Source: Desulfovibrio sp. (GTDB lineage: Bacteria; Desulfobacterota; Desulfovibrionia; Desulfovibrionales; Desulfovibrionaceae). Taken from it: a stretch of DNA of 11,267 nt. Numbering within the stretch: position 1 is the stretch's first letter; every line of letters starts with the position of its first letter. The position numbers and the translations under genes are program-made. The notes beneath the pieces were generated by a model. That model was not told the DNA's origin, made no database searches, and saw only the letters and a list, made by a program, of their open reading frames with translations. The stretch is from assembly GCA_028708195.1 (NCBI GenBank), contig JAQVZK010000035.1, positions 1 through 11,267 on the forward strand, written 5' to 3'. Of this stretch, positions 1 through 8,218 are shown in pieces.

Positions 1-1006
1 ACCATTCTGGCCTTGCCTTTGGCACATCGGCTGCCTTGCCCTTCCAGAGGTCGCGGGCGGTCATGGCGCGGCGCAGGTCTGTAATGACTCCTCGTTTTTC
101 TGCTGCCAAGGCGGGAGCCAGAAATTCACCGGGGGCCGGGTCGCTTTGCACGCGGTGCATGACCATGCCTGACGGTATGCGCGGCAGGGCCATACAGAGC
201 AGGTCCACATATTCGTCGCGGGCCAGGGGTTTGTAGGAACCGGCCTCATACTGGCGGGCCAGGGCGGTAGCCTTGGGCACGTAGACATTATGCAGTTTCA
301 GGCCGCGCAGCGGCAGGGAGAGGGCCCAGTCCAGACTTTCAAGAAAATCTTTTTCATCTTCGCCTGGCAGCCCGGCCATAAGGTGTCCGCACACGGCAAG
401 GCCCCGCTCTGCGGCCTCACGTACTGCGCGTGCGGCGCAGGCAGCGTCGTGCCCCCGGTTTATACGCTTGAGTGTCGCGTCATGAACGCTTTGCAGCCCA
501 AGTTCCAGCCACACCTCGGCGAGGCCCTCGTTATACCCATTGTCTCTGCCCGTATTTCGCGTATAGTGCCCCGCAGTGCTGCTGTTGATGGGCAGGCTTG
601 ACTGACAGGCTGCCAAAAGGTCCAGCTTTTGCGGACTGAGGCAGTCTGGACGGGTGCCCACGGCCACGCCCAGGCAACCGGGCAGGGCTGCCACCTGTTG
701 GAGCAAAAGTTGCAGGCGTTCTGGGGGACCGTAGGTGTTTGAGTAGGACTGAAGGTAGGCCATAAAGGCCCGGTCAGCGTCGGTTGCGCGGTATTTTTCA
801 AACCAGGCCTGCCATTGGCGGGCCAGAGAAAACCCGCGTTCTCCGAGGCCGGAGCCTGACCCGGAAGCATTGCAGAACGTGCAGCCGTGACGCGAGAGCG
901 AACCATCGCGATTGGGGCAGGAGGCCCCGGCGTCAAGTGGAATTTTTTGCACCCGTGTGCCGTATTTACGGCGAAAATACACGGCCAGAGTATGCCAACG
1001 CAGCAT
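1..1006 (-). CDS. Radical SAM protein, YhcC/TIGR01212 type (3' end outside window)
   Basis: The minus strand is open without a stop from the ATG at 1006 to the left edge (335 residues), so the C-terminal end is missing. The cluster-binding cysteines are C30, C42 and C45, in the spaced form CPNRDG...GCTFCN, which is typical of the YhcC family (COG1242) and differs from the common CxxxCxxC. Other family blocks are VGTRPDCL (116-123), VWLELGLQSVHD (165-176), RINRGHD (181-187) and GHLMAGLPGE (207-216). These proteins carry a 4Fe-4S cluster and use S-adenosylmethionine; the substrate is unsettled to my knowledge. Compared with my memory of the family, about 20 extra polar residues sit at 137-160, before the VWLELG strand. 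An AAGG lies 9 bases before the start. The gene is divergent from mreB. The family call is firm; the function is open. Confidence 0.9.
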   Translation of the reverse strand, partial: MLRWHTLAVYFRRKYGTRVQKIPLDAGASCPNRDGSLSRHGCTFCNASGSGSGLGERGFSLARQWQAWFEKYRATDADRAFMAYLQSYSNTYGPPERLQLLLQQVAALPGCLGVAVGTRPDCLSPQKLDLLAACQSSLPINSSTAGHYTRNTGRDNGYNEGLAEVWLELGLQSVHDATLKRINRGHDAACAARAVREAAERGLAVCGHLMAGLPGEDEKDFLESLDWALSLPLRGLKLHNVYVPKATALARQYEAGSYKPLARDEYVDLLCMALPRIPSGMVMHRVQSDPAPGEFLAPALAAEKRGVITDLRRAMTARDLWKGKAADVPKARPEW

Positions 1007-2290
<1,284 letters not shown>

Positions 2291-2336
2291 TCTGCGCGGC
2301 ATACACGCGCACCCAGCTTCAATGCCGGATTGCTGA

Positions 2337-2375
2337 CGGCGCCGCGCTGGAAGAACCTATTCCGGCGCGGCGTCT
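2337..2375 (+). repeat. GC-rich hairpin between mreB and mreC
   Basis: CGCCGCGCTGG (2340-2350) pairs with CCGGCGCGGCG (2362-2372) over 11 bp with one T-G wobble, around an 11-base loop (2351-2361). Two outer pairs (2339/2373, wobble, and 2338/2374) extend it to 13. No clean T run follows, only TCTCTCGTGTTTAT, so it is not a textbook terminator. It may instead be a partial terminator, a processing site or a 3' stabiliser that lets mreB mRNA exceed mreC mRNA. The pairing is directly visible; the role is inference. Confidence 0.7.
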
Positions 2376-2400
2376 CTCGTGTTTATACGGTCTGCTCAAC

Positions 2401-2405
2401 GGGAG
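2401..2405 (+). promoter_or_regulatory. Ribosome binding site choosing the mreC start
   Basis: GGGAG lies 9 bases before the GTG at 2415. The upstream in-frame GTG at 2379 has no comparable site and begins only 4 bases after the mreB-mreC hairpin, so 2415 is preferred. Confidence 0.6.
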
Positions 2406-2414
2406 CCCCTGCCT

Positions 2415-3305
2415 GTGACCCTGCGGCGCATTCTCATACTTGCGGGCATCATGCTCATCCTTTTTCTGGCCATGTACTCATGGAACCAGCGCACGCGCGC
2501 GCTGGACGACCTGGCGGCCGAAATTGGCCTTGAGCTGACCGGTGCCGTGCTCAAGCCGCTGCGCGGCGTTCAGGATTCCGCCCAGGACATGTGGGACCGC
2601 TATTTTGACCTGGTGGGCGTTCGTGAAGAAAACGAGGCCCTCATGCAGCGCGTCAACGAGCTTGAGGCCCGCCTTCTGGCCAATGGCGAAGACATGGCCG
2701 AACTCAAGCGCCTGCGCTCGCTCATCCAACTGCCGGTTGACCAGAGCTGGCGGCCCCTTGGTGCGCGGGTGCTGGCCGGGCGCATGGGCCCCAATGCCGT
2801 GCTTGACAGCATCACCATCAGCCGCGGCTACAGCACGGGCGGGCGCCCCGGCACCCCCATTGTCACCCATCTTGGCCTTGTGGGCCGTGTGCTCAAGGCC
2901 AGCGCCCACAGCGCCATCGCCCTGCTGCTCACTGACCCCGGCAGCCGCATCGCCATTTTCTCTCAAGAAACCCGCGCCCCCGGCATCCTCGCCGGGCACG
3001 GCACTGCCCAGCCCATGGAAGTGAACTTTGTGCAGCGCGCAGCCAAGGTGCGTGAGGGCGAAATTCTCATTACCTCCGGCCTTGACGGCAAATACCCCAA
3101 GGGCATACCCGTGGCACGGGTTCTCAGCGTGGCCCCTTCTGACTACACCCAGTTTATGGCCATCAAGGCAGCGCCACTGGTGGATCTGCACCACTTGGAA
3201 GAAGTGCTGCTTCTGGAACCCACGGGCATAGCACCGCCCCCGGATATTGGCGCGCCGCCCAAAGAAATTCACGGGCCGCCAGTGCCCGGTCGCCCCGGCA
3301 CATGA
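2415..3305 (+). CDS. mreC: Rod shape-determining protein MreC
   Basis: MreC is a bitopic inner-membrane protein whose periplasmic part assembles with MreD, RodA and PBP2 and activates wall synthesis during elongation. The 296-residue product starts with a short cytoplasmic end, then one membrane helix at about 4-22. A charged heptad-like coiled-coil segment follows at about 60-105 (REENEALMQRVNELEARL). The beta-rich MreC core covers about 110-270, including GTPIVTHLGLVGRV and ILITSGLDGKYPKGIPVARV, a highly typical signature. It ends in a proline-rich tail (273-296). The GTG start at 2415 is chosen for its GGGAG site; the alternative GTG at 2379 would add 12 residues. The stop overlaps the mreD start as ATGA, which suggests translational coupling. 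Confidence 0.95.
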   Translation: MTLRRILILAGIMLILFLAMYSWNQRTRALDDLAAEIGLELTGAVLKPLRGVQDSAQDMWDRYFDLVGVREENEALMQRVNELEARLLANGEDMAELKRLRSLIQLPVDQSWRPLGARVLAGRMGPNAVLDSITISRGYSTGGRPGTPIVTHLGLVGRVLKASAHSAIALLLTDPGSRIAIFSQETRAPGILAGHGTAQPMEVNFVQRAAKVREGEILITSGLDGKYPKGIPVARVLSVAPSDYTQFMAIKAAPLVDLHHLEEVLLLEPTGIAPPPDIGAPPKEIHGPPVPGRPGT

Positions 3306-3772
3306 GCACCCTGCGCAACATCCTCTGGTGGCTGTGCTTTCTGGCGCTGGCCGTGGGCATACAGGCTTCGGTTCCGGGGCTGGACGTCATGACGGTGGGC
3401 CTTATTATTCTGCTTCAAGAACGGGACTACAAAGACATGTTCTGGCTGCTGCCCCTCTTCATTCTTTTGCAAGAGGGCATGGGCACAAGAACCTTTGGCG
3501 GCGTCATCGTATGGTATCTAGCCGTCATAATACTGTTTCGCATGGGGCGCTGGCTGTTTGAGGCAGAAAATTTTCTCTTTATTTTTCTGCTTTCGGCCTG
3601 CCTGGGTGCCACGTATTATAGCGTTGCCTGGCTTATGGCCCCATTGCAGGACCTGCCTTTCAATATGCAGGACATACTGGATAAAAGCCTGATTCAGGCT
3701 ATCTTCATACCCGTTGCCTGGAAAATACTGGTGGCAACCCGCCACAGGAAGGGCCATGTTTCGGAAAGCTAA
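3302..3772 (+). CDS. mreD: Rod shape-determining membrane protein MreD
   Basis: The 156-residue product is almost entirely hydrophobic, with about five predicted membrane segments (near 7-25, 28-40, 46-58, 64-80 and 88-110) and a further hydrophobic stretch near 128-145. MreD diverges strongly in sequence, so the call rests on length, topology and position between mreC and the PBP2 gene, where mreD normally sits. It partners MreC in the elongation complex. The start ATG overlaps the mreC stop in an ATGA, and there is no purine-rich site before it, so translation is probably coupled to mreC. The end overlaps the PBP2 gene by 17 bases. Confidence is high from context and moderate from sequence alone. 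Confidence 0.88.
   Translation: MSTLRNILWWLCFLALAVGIQASVPGLDVMTVGLIILLQERDYKDMFWLLPLFILLQEGMGTRTFGGVIVWYLAVIILFRMGRWLFEAENFLFIFLLSACLGATYYSVAWLMAPLQDLPFNMQDILDKSLIQAIFIPVAWKILVATRHRKGHVSES
3746..3753 (+). promoter_or_regulatory. Ribosome binding site for the PBP2 gene, inside mreD
   Basis: AGGAAGGG lies just before the ATG at 3756, within the last codons of mreD. It fixes the PBP2 start at MFRKAKK and rules out the in-frame TTG at 3714, which has no such site. Confidence 0.7.
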
Positions 3773-5672
3773 AAAAATCCCGCGCGGATCGGGTGAAAAG
3801 CCCGCCCGCAAGGGCATCCGCTCCTGGCTCAAAATCCAGGTAGAAAGTGAAGGCTATCAACCCCCGCGCGGCGGGGCCATCCTGCTGCAGGTGCTGGTTG
3901 GCCTGCTGTTTTTCGTCTTTGTGGTGCGCTTTTGGTATCTGCAGATGCACCGCGGCGCAGAGTTTGCGCAACAGGCCCAGAACAACCGCCTGCGCATCGA
4001 GCGCATTTTTGCCCCGCGCGGCCGCATTATGGACGATCAGGGCAAGGTGCTGGCCGACAACCGCACCGCCTACGGCCTTTCACTGGTACGCGAAGACTGC
4101 CCGGACATCCCCGCCACCCTTGCCCAGATCAGCGCATGGTCGGGCATTCCCCTGCCCCAGATATGGGACAAGTTCCGGCAGGACAGGTTCAAGGTCAAAT
4201 CATTTGAACCCCTGCTCATGATCACTGACATTGATTTTGACCTCGTGGCGCGCATTGAATCAGAAATATACGCCTGGCCGGGCCTTGAAATTGTGGTGCG
4301 CACCAAGCGCAGCTACCCTGAAAAAGACCTCTTCGCGCATGTGCTTGGCTATGTGGCTGAAGCCAACGAGCAGGAAATGGCCGCAGACAGCGCCCTTGCC
4401 ATGGGCGACCTTGTGGGCAAGCAGGGGCTGGAACTGGAGCTGGAAAAACAACTGCGCGGCCGCAAAGGCCTCTATGACGTTGAGGTAGACGCCCACTCCC
4501 GCGTGCTGGGCAAATTTTTGCGTGAAGAGCCGCGCGGCGGCAAGGAAATACGCCTGTCGCTGGACAGGAATCTTCAGGAAGCCGCCTGGAACGCCCTTGG
4601 CGGCGAAGCTGGCTGCGTCGTCGTTATGGAGCCGGACACAGGCAAACTGCGCGCGCTTGTCACCTCCCCGGCCTACGACAACAACCTTTTCGCAGCGGGC
4701 ATTTCCCAACGCGACTGGGACGCCCTGCGCACCAACAGCCGTTACCCCCTGCAAAACCGGGTTATCCAGAGCGTATACCCCCCGGGCTCCGTCTGGAAAC
4801 TGGTGGTGGCCGCCATGCTGCTTGAACGCGGCGTCAACCCGCGTGAATCCGTGCAGTGCAGCGGGCAGGTCAAACTGGGCAACCAGATATTCCGTTGCTG
4901 GAAGCGCGGCGGGCACGGCGCGCAGGATATGCAGAACGCCCTGATCAATTCATGCGACGTTTATTTTTACCAGATGGGCGAGCGTATGGGCATTGACAAG
5001 CTGGAAGAATTTGCCAAGGCTAGCGGCTTCGGACGCCCCACCGGCATTGACCTGCCGCACGAAAAATCTGGCCTTGTGCCCTCCAAGGAGTGGAAGCGCC
5101 GCCGCTTTGGCCGCCCCTGGGTGCGTGGCGAAACGTACAACGTCTCCATTGGTCAGGGCTATACCCTTGTCACCCCTGTGCAAATGGCCGTTTTTGTCTC
5201 GGCCATGCTCAACGGCGGCGAACTGCTCAAGCCGCAGTTGCTGGACGACGCCCGCCGAGAATCCAAGGGACGCATACCCGCCAAGGCCTCCACGCTCAAT
5301 TTTGTTGTTGAAGCCATGCGCAAAACCGCCAGTGGCGGCACAGCCAGAGTGGTGGGGCGCAAAGACGCCGACATGGGCGGCAAGACGGGCACAGCCCAGG
5401 TGGTCAAGCTCAAGATGGCCGCCAATGACCGCCGCCTGCGCACCCACGAAATGGAGTACGCCCAGCGTGACCACGCCTGGATAACCACCTGGGGTACCAA
5501 AGACGGCAAGTCCTATGTGGTTGTGGTAATGGTGGAACACGGCGGCGGCGGCTCCAGTGTGGCCGGCCCCGTGGCAAAAAAGGTCTACGACCACCTTTTT
5601 GGTCCCGACCCCAACGCTCCGGCGGCTCCTGTTGTTCAGGCTCCTGCCAGCCCGGTGGGACGGGCCGACTAG
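3756..5672 (+). CDS. mrdA: Peptidoglycan DD-transpeptidase PBP2 (class B penicillin-binding protein)
   Basis: PBP2 is the elongation-specific transpeptidase that cross-links glycan strands made by RodA. The 638-residue product has a basic cytoplasmic start, one membrane helix at about 41-60, and the class B pedestal beginning with the conserved APRGRIMDDQGKVLADN block (86-102). The penicillin-binding domain runs from about 290 to 610. All three active-site motifs are present: S345-V-W-K348 (within YPPGSVWK), S399-C-D401, and K543-T-G545 (KTGTAQV). SxD in place of SxN is normal for PBP2. The tail is rich in alanine and proline (from about 615). The ATG at 3756 is chosen for its strong ribosome site. 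The gene overlaps mreD by 17 bases and is followed by rodA after 114 bases, giving the usual mrdA-mrdB pair. Confidence 0.97.
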   Translation: MFRKAKKIPRGSGEKPARKGIRSWLKIQVESEGYQPPRGGAILLQVLVGLLFFVFVVRFWYLQMHRGAEFAQQAQNNRLRIERIFAPRGRIMDDQGKVLADNRTAYGLSLVREDCPDIPATLAQISAWSGIPLPQIWDKFRQDRFKVKSFEPLLMITDIDFDLVARIESEIYAWPGLEIVVRTKRSYPEKDLFAHVLGYVAEANEQEMAADSALAMGDLVGKQGLELELEKQLRGRKGLYDVEVDAHSRVLGKFLREEPRGGKEIRLSLDRNLQEAAWNALGGEAGCVVVMEPDTGKLRALVTSPAYDNNLFAAGISQRDWDALRTNSRYPLQNRVIQSVYPPGSVWKLVVAAMLLERGVNPRESVQCSGQVKLGNQIFRCWKRGGHGAQDMQNALINSCDVYFYQMGERMGIDKLEEFAKASGFGRPTGIDLPHEKSGLVPSKEWKRRRFGRPWVRGETYNVSIGQGYTLVTPVQMAVFVSAMLNGGELLKPQLLDDARRESKGRIPAKASTLNFVVEAMRKTASGGTARVVGRKDADMGGKTGTAQVVKLKMAANDRRLRTHEMEYAQRDHAWITTWGTKDGKSYVVVVMVEHGGGGSSVAGPVAKKVYDHLFGPDPNAPAAPVVQAPASPVGRAD

Positions 5673-5786
5673 AGCAGATCAACTTTAAGAGTGTTTTCAA
5701 CGGGCAAGACACGCCCGATACGGCCCGCAATAAAAAGTACCTTGCAGAACACATTGAGGGGCCATGTTCTGACCGGATAGAACCGC
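5673..5786 (+). promoter_or_regulatory. Spacer between PBP2 and rodA genes with a 7+7 dyad
   Basis: A perfect inverted repeat, CAGAACA (5745-5751) and TGTTCTG (5765-5771), with a 13-base centre, ends 15 bases before the rodA ATG. A smaller one, CGGGC (5701-5705) and GCCCG (5713-5717), lies upstream and is followed a little later by ATAAAAAG. In RNA, the first would form a hairpin close to the rodA ribosome site, which looks weak (GGATAG at 5774-5779). In DNA, it could be an operator. No convincing promoter is seen, so whether rodA has its own transcript is open. Confidence 0.45.
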
Positions 5787-6893
5787 ATGGATAAAAGTCT
5801 TCTCAGCTATATCAACTGGGGCCTGCTGGCCTGTATGTTCCTGCTCTACATTGTGGGCGTGGGCAATTTGTATTCGGCCAGCGGCACCCGGGTTGAAACG
5901 GGCCTGGCCTTCAACAGCTTCTATCAGCGGCAGATCATCTGGGGGCTGTGCGGCCTGGCCTGCATGCTGCTGGCCATGACCTTCGATTACAGACAGTTAC
6001 GCAATCTGGCGTGGCCCTTCTTTTTGCTCACCATGCTTCTTTTACTGCTTGTGCCCATTGCGGGTAAAACCGTTTATGGTGCCAAACGCTGGCTTTCACT
6101 GGGCTTCATGAGTCTTCAGCCATCCGAGTTGGCAAAACTTTCTGTACTGGTGCTGGCCGCCCGGCTGCTTGCGCGCGACAGCCAGTCCCTCGGCTGGAAG
6201 GACTTTATGTCCGTCCTCTTTGTCTGCCTGCTGCCCTGCGCCCTCATCATCACCCAGCCGGATCTCGGCACCACCATGCTCATTCTGCTTATTCTGGCGG
6301 GCATGATACTGTTTCACGGGCTCAAGGGCTATGTGCTCAAAACATGCCTTCTGGCCGTGCCCTGCGTGGGCGCTTTCATGTGGTTTGTGGGCATGCACGA
6401 CTACCAGCGCCAGCGAATCCTGACGTTTCTTGACCCCACCACCGACCCGCGCGGCACAGGCTACCACATCATCCAGTCGCGCATAGCCATTGGCTCCGGC
6501 GAGCTGTGGGGCAAGGGCTTCAAAGAAGGCACGCAAAGCCAGCTGCGCTTCTTGCCGGAACGCCACTCGGACTTTGCCGTGGCTGTTTTTGGTGAGGAGT
6601 GGGGCTTTGTGGGCTGCGTGGCCCTGGTGAGCCTGTTCTGCCTGTTTTTGCTTTCCATTTTTTCCACCGCTGTGCAGGCCAAGGACCGCTTTGGCAGCAT
6701 GCTTGTGGTCGGGGTATTCTTTTACTTCTTCTGGCAGATATTGATCAATATGGGCATGGTCATCGGCATCATGCCCGTGGTGGGCATTCCGCTGCCCTTC
6801 ATCAGCTACGGCGGCAGCGCCACCGTGGTCAACTTCACGTTGCTGGGCATTGTGCTTAATGTGTCCATGCGGCGATTCATGTTCAAGGGATAA
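5787..6893 (+). CDS. mrdB: Peptidoglycan glycosyltransferase RodA (SEDS family)
   Basis: RodA polymerises lipid II into glycan strands at the side wall, working with PBP2. The 368-residue product is a polytopic membrane protein of normal length (about ten helices). Family blocks are YGAKRWLSLGFMSLQPSELAKL (near 94-115), ITQPDLGTTM (near 154-163), DPRGTGYHIIQSRIAIGSGELWGKGFKEGTQSQLRFLPERHSDF in pieces from about 220 to 263, and the C-terminal GIPLPFISYGGSA. The Asp of PERHSDF is residue 262, matching the essential SEDS aspartate. The ATG at 5787 gives the expected N-terminus, with a membrane helix from about 10. The pairing with PBP2 and MreBCD separates it from FtsW, which would sit in a division cluster. 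Confidence 0.97.
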   Translation: MDKSLLSYINWGLLACMFLLYIVGVGNLYSASGTRVETGLAFNSFYQRQIIWGLCGLACMLLAMTFDYRQLRNLAWPFFLLTMLLLLLVPIAGKTVYGAKRWLSLGFMSLQPSELAKLSVLVLAARLLARDSQSLGWKDFMSVLFVCLLPCALIITQPDLGTTMLILLILAGMILFHGLKGYVLKTCLLAVPCVGAFMWFVGMHDYQRQRILTFLDPTTDPRGTGYHIIQSRIAIGSGELWGKGFKEGTQSQLRFLPERHSDFAVAVFGEEWGFVGCVALVSLFCLFLLSIFSTAVQAKDRFGSMLVVGVFFYFFWQILINMGMVIGIMPVVGIPLPFISYGGSATVVNFTLLGIVLNVSMRRFMFKG

Positions 6894-6906
6894 TTGTAAA
6901 TCCAAC

Positions 6907-6912
6907 GGGGAG
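6907..6912 (+). promoter_or_regulatory. Ribosome binding site fixing the bactofilin GTG start
   Basis: GGGGAG lies 6 bases before the GTG at 6919. The longer in-frame start at 6850 lies inside rodA and would add a cysteine-rich piece unlike bactofilins, so GTG 6919 is preferred. Confidence 0.7.
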
Positions 6913-6918
6913 ACCGCT

Positions 6919-7260
6919 GTGGCCAAGGACGAAATAGCCTACCTGGGTTCCGATACTGTTTATGAAGGCAAGCTGCACTTCAAGGGCACCGTGCGCATTG
7001 AAGGCAAGTACAACGGCGAGATTGTCAGCGAAGGCACGCTGAATGTGGGCAAGGATGCTCAGGTCTCCGGCACACTTGATGTGGGCGAACTGCTGCTTTC
7101 TGGCCGTTTTTCGGGCGAGGTGACGGCCCGCCGCCGCGTGGTGGTGTATGGATCGGGCATACTTGAAGGCCACGTGCAGACCCCGGTGCTGCTTACAGAA
7201 GAAGGCGGTATTATCGAGGGGCAGGTCAGCATGCAGAGCTCGGGCAAGGTCAAGGCCTGA
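6919..7260 (+). CDS. Bactofilin (CcmA/BacA family, DUF583)
   Basis: Bactofilins are small cytoskeletal proteins that self-assemble into filaments or sheets without nucleotide and scaffold wall enzymes in curved, stalked or helical cells. The 113-residue product is almost all bactofilin domain. Short beta repeats with regular glycines run from about 13 to 107 (TVYEGKLHFKGTVRIEGKYNGEI, then GTLNVGKDAQVSGTLDVGELLLSGRFSGEV, read in parts), as expected for a right-handed beta-helix. Terminal extensions are very short and there is no membrane helix. The GTG start is set by GGGGAG. It lies 25 bases after rodA on the same strand, so it is probably co-transcribed with the elongation genes. No M23-type peptidase gene, a frequent bactofilin neighbour, is in the window. 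The family call is firm; a role in curvature is inference. Confidence 0.93.
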   Translation: MAKDEIAYLGSDTVYEGKLHFKGTVRIEGKYNGEIVSEGTLNVGKDAQVSGTLDVGELLLSGRFSGEVTARRRVVVYGSGILEGHVQTPVLLTEEGGIIEGQVSMQSSGKVKA

Positions 7261-7445
7261 GGCGCGGTTACGCACTCCCTTGCCCGCCCCTGGCCCGGCA
7301 AAAGGCCGCCGCCCCAATTTGCCCCAATGGGAAAAATAGCGCATACTCATACCCTGGCATACTGAAATACGGAAATGACCCTTCGCGACCACAAGGTCAC
7401 TGCCCAGGCTGACTCTTTTGCACCGCTTTCTTCAAGGAGGCACAT
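7261..7445 (+). other. Intergenic region between bactofilin and GAF gene
   Basis: These 185 bases hold no credible gene. Only weak stems are seen, for example GGCC-N8-GGCC near 7291-7306, and a 5-bp TGACC/GGTCA stem (7376-7380 and 7395-7399) in the probable leader of the GAF gene. There is no clear terminator with a T run for the cluster upstream. A TGG-CATACT at 7355-7363 resembles an extended -10 box but has no -35 partner, so the GAF gene promoter is unresolved. Confidence 0.3.
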
Positions 7446-8000
7446 ATGGCACAAGATTATTTTCGCGCTCTCAGAGATGTTGCGCTGGTTATCAACTCCA
7501 GCCTAGAACCCAAGGACGTCCTGCATAAAATAACGGAACAGACCGCTGTCACTATGGGCTGCAAGGCAAGCACCATCCGCCTTTTGGACAGCACGGGCCG
7601 TTTTTTGCTGCCCAGCGCAGCCCACGGCCTTTCCTCCACCTATCTGCGCAAGGGCTCGGTGGAAGTGAAACGCAGCGGCATGGACGGCGAAGTTCTGGCC
7701 GGCAAAACCATCCACCTCAAAGACGCCGCCGCTGACGGGCGCTTTCAGTATCCCGACTCGGCCAAGTCAGAAGGCCTTGGTTCTGTTCTTTCGTCCCCCC
7801 TTATGGTGGACGGCAAGGCCATTGGCCTTATCCGCGTATACTCCGCCCAGGAACGTGACTTCACCGCCGACGAGCAGACCTTTATGGAAGCTGTCGCCGC
7901 CATCTCGGCCCTGGCCATCGAGAACGCGCGCCTGCACGAGGCACTGCGCAACAATTACGAATTGATGACCAAGCACGCCTACTCGGTCTACGAAGACTAG
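7446..8000 (+). CDS. Stand-alone GAF-domain protein
   Basis: The 184-residue product is essentially a single GAF domain (about 8-165) with a short helical tail (YELMTKHAYSVYED). GAF domains bind small ligands such as cyclic nucleotides, haem or metabolites, or act as dimerisation modules. Typical features are the opening helix RALRDVALVINSSLEPKDVLHKITEQ, the strand STIRLLDSTGRFLLPSAAHGL, GLGSVLSSPLMVDGKAIGLIRVYS (110-133, in parts), and DFTADEQTFMEAVAAISALAIENARL (from 138). No kinase, GGDEF, helix-turn-helix or other output domain is attached, so the partner is unknown. A strong AAGGAGG at 7434-7440 precedes the ATG by 5 bases, which suggests high expression. The downstream neighbour is gap, so a sensory or regulatory link to central carbon flow is possible but unproven. 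Confidence 0.9.
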   Translation: MAQDYFRALRDVALVINSSLEPKDVLHKITEQTAVTMGCKASTIRLLDSTGRFLLPSAAHGLSSTYLRKGSVEVKRSGMDGEVLAGKTIHLKDAAADGRFQYPDSAKSEGLGSVLSSPLMVDGKAIGLIRVYSAQERDFTADEQTFMEAVAAISALAIENARLHEALRNNYELMTKHAYSVYED

Positions 8001-8218
8001 ACAGCGCCGGGCGGCCCAGCTTGCCCCGATGCCAGCCAGCGGTATTTGCCCGGCTGAACCGCTGGCAGGCCCTGCAGCAGTAGCAGCCCCAACGCGCCGG
8101 AGATTGATTCTCCGCAAACGTGCCCGGCAGATGACATTCCTGCGCCTGCAGATGGTTATACGCCTGCAACAGCGCACGACACCAGACGACACCCCTCTAG
8201 TTTGTGAGGACTTCGCAT
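8001..8218 (+). promoter_or_regulatory. Structured spacer between GAF gene and gap
   Basis: This spacer holds three ordered elements. The first is a perfect 9-bp inverted repeat, GCCAGCGGT (8035-8043) and ACCGCTGGC (8058-8066), with a 14-base loop and no T run after it. The second is CGGAGA (8098-8103) with TCTCCG (8109-8114) around a 5-base loop. The third is a direct repeat CGCCTGCA at 8143-8150 and 8161-8168, whose 18-base offset could suit a tandem protein site. An ATGACA (8131-8136) and a TATACG (8157-8162) resemble promoter boxes, but the 20-base gap is too long to trust. A GAGGA at 8206-8210 is the gap ribosome site. The repeats are directly visible; their roles are inference. Confidence 0.4.

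Noticed and set aside
61..936. Short minus- and plus-strand open frames across the left end that could suggest a broken gene
   Set aside because: The correct minus frame, from 1006 to the window edge, is continuous and carries all radical SAM motifs, so the short frames are shadows.
4950..4958. PBP2 second motif reads S-C-D and not S-x-N, suggesting a degenerate active site
   Set aside because: S-x-D is the usual form in elongation-type PBP2 proteins, and the SxxK and KTG motifs are intact.
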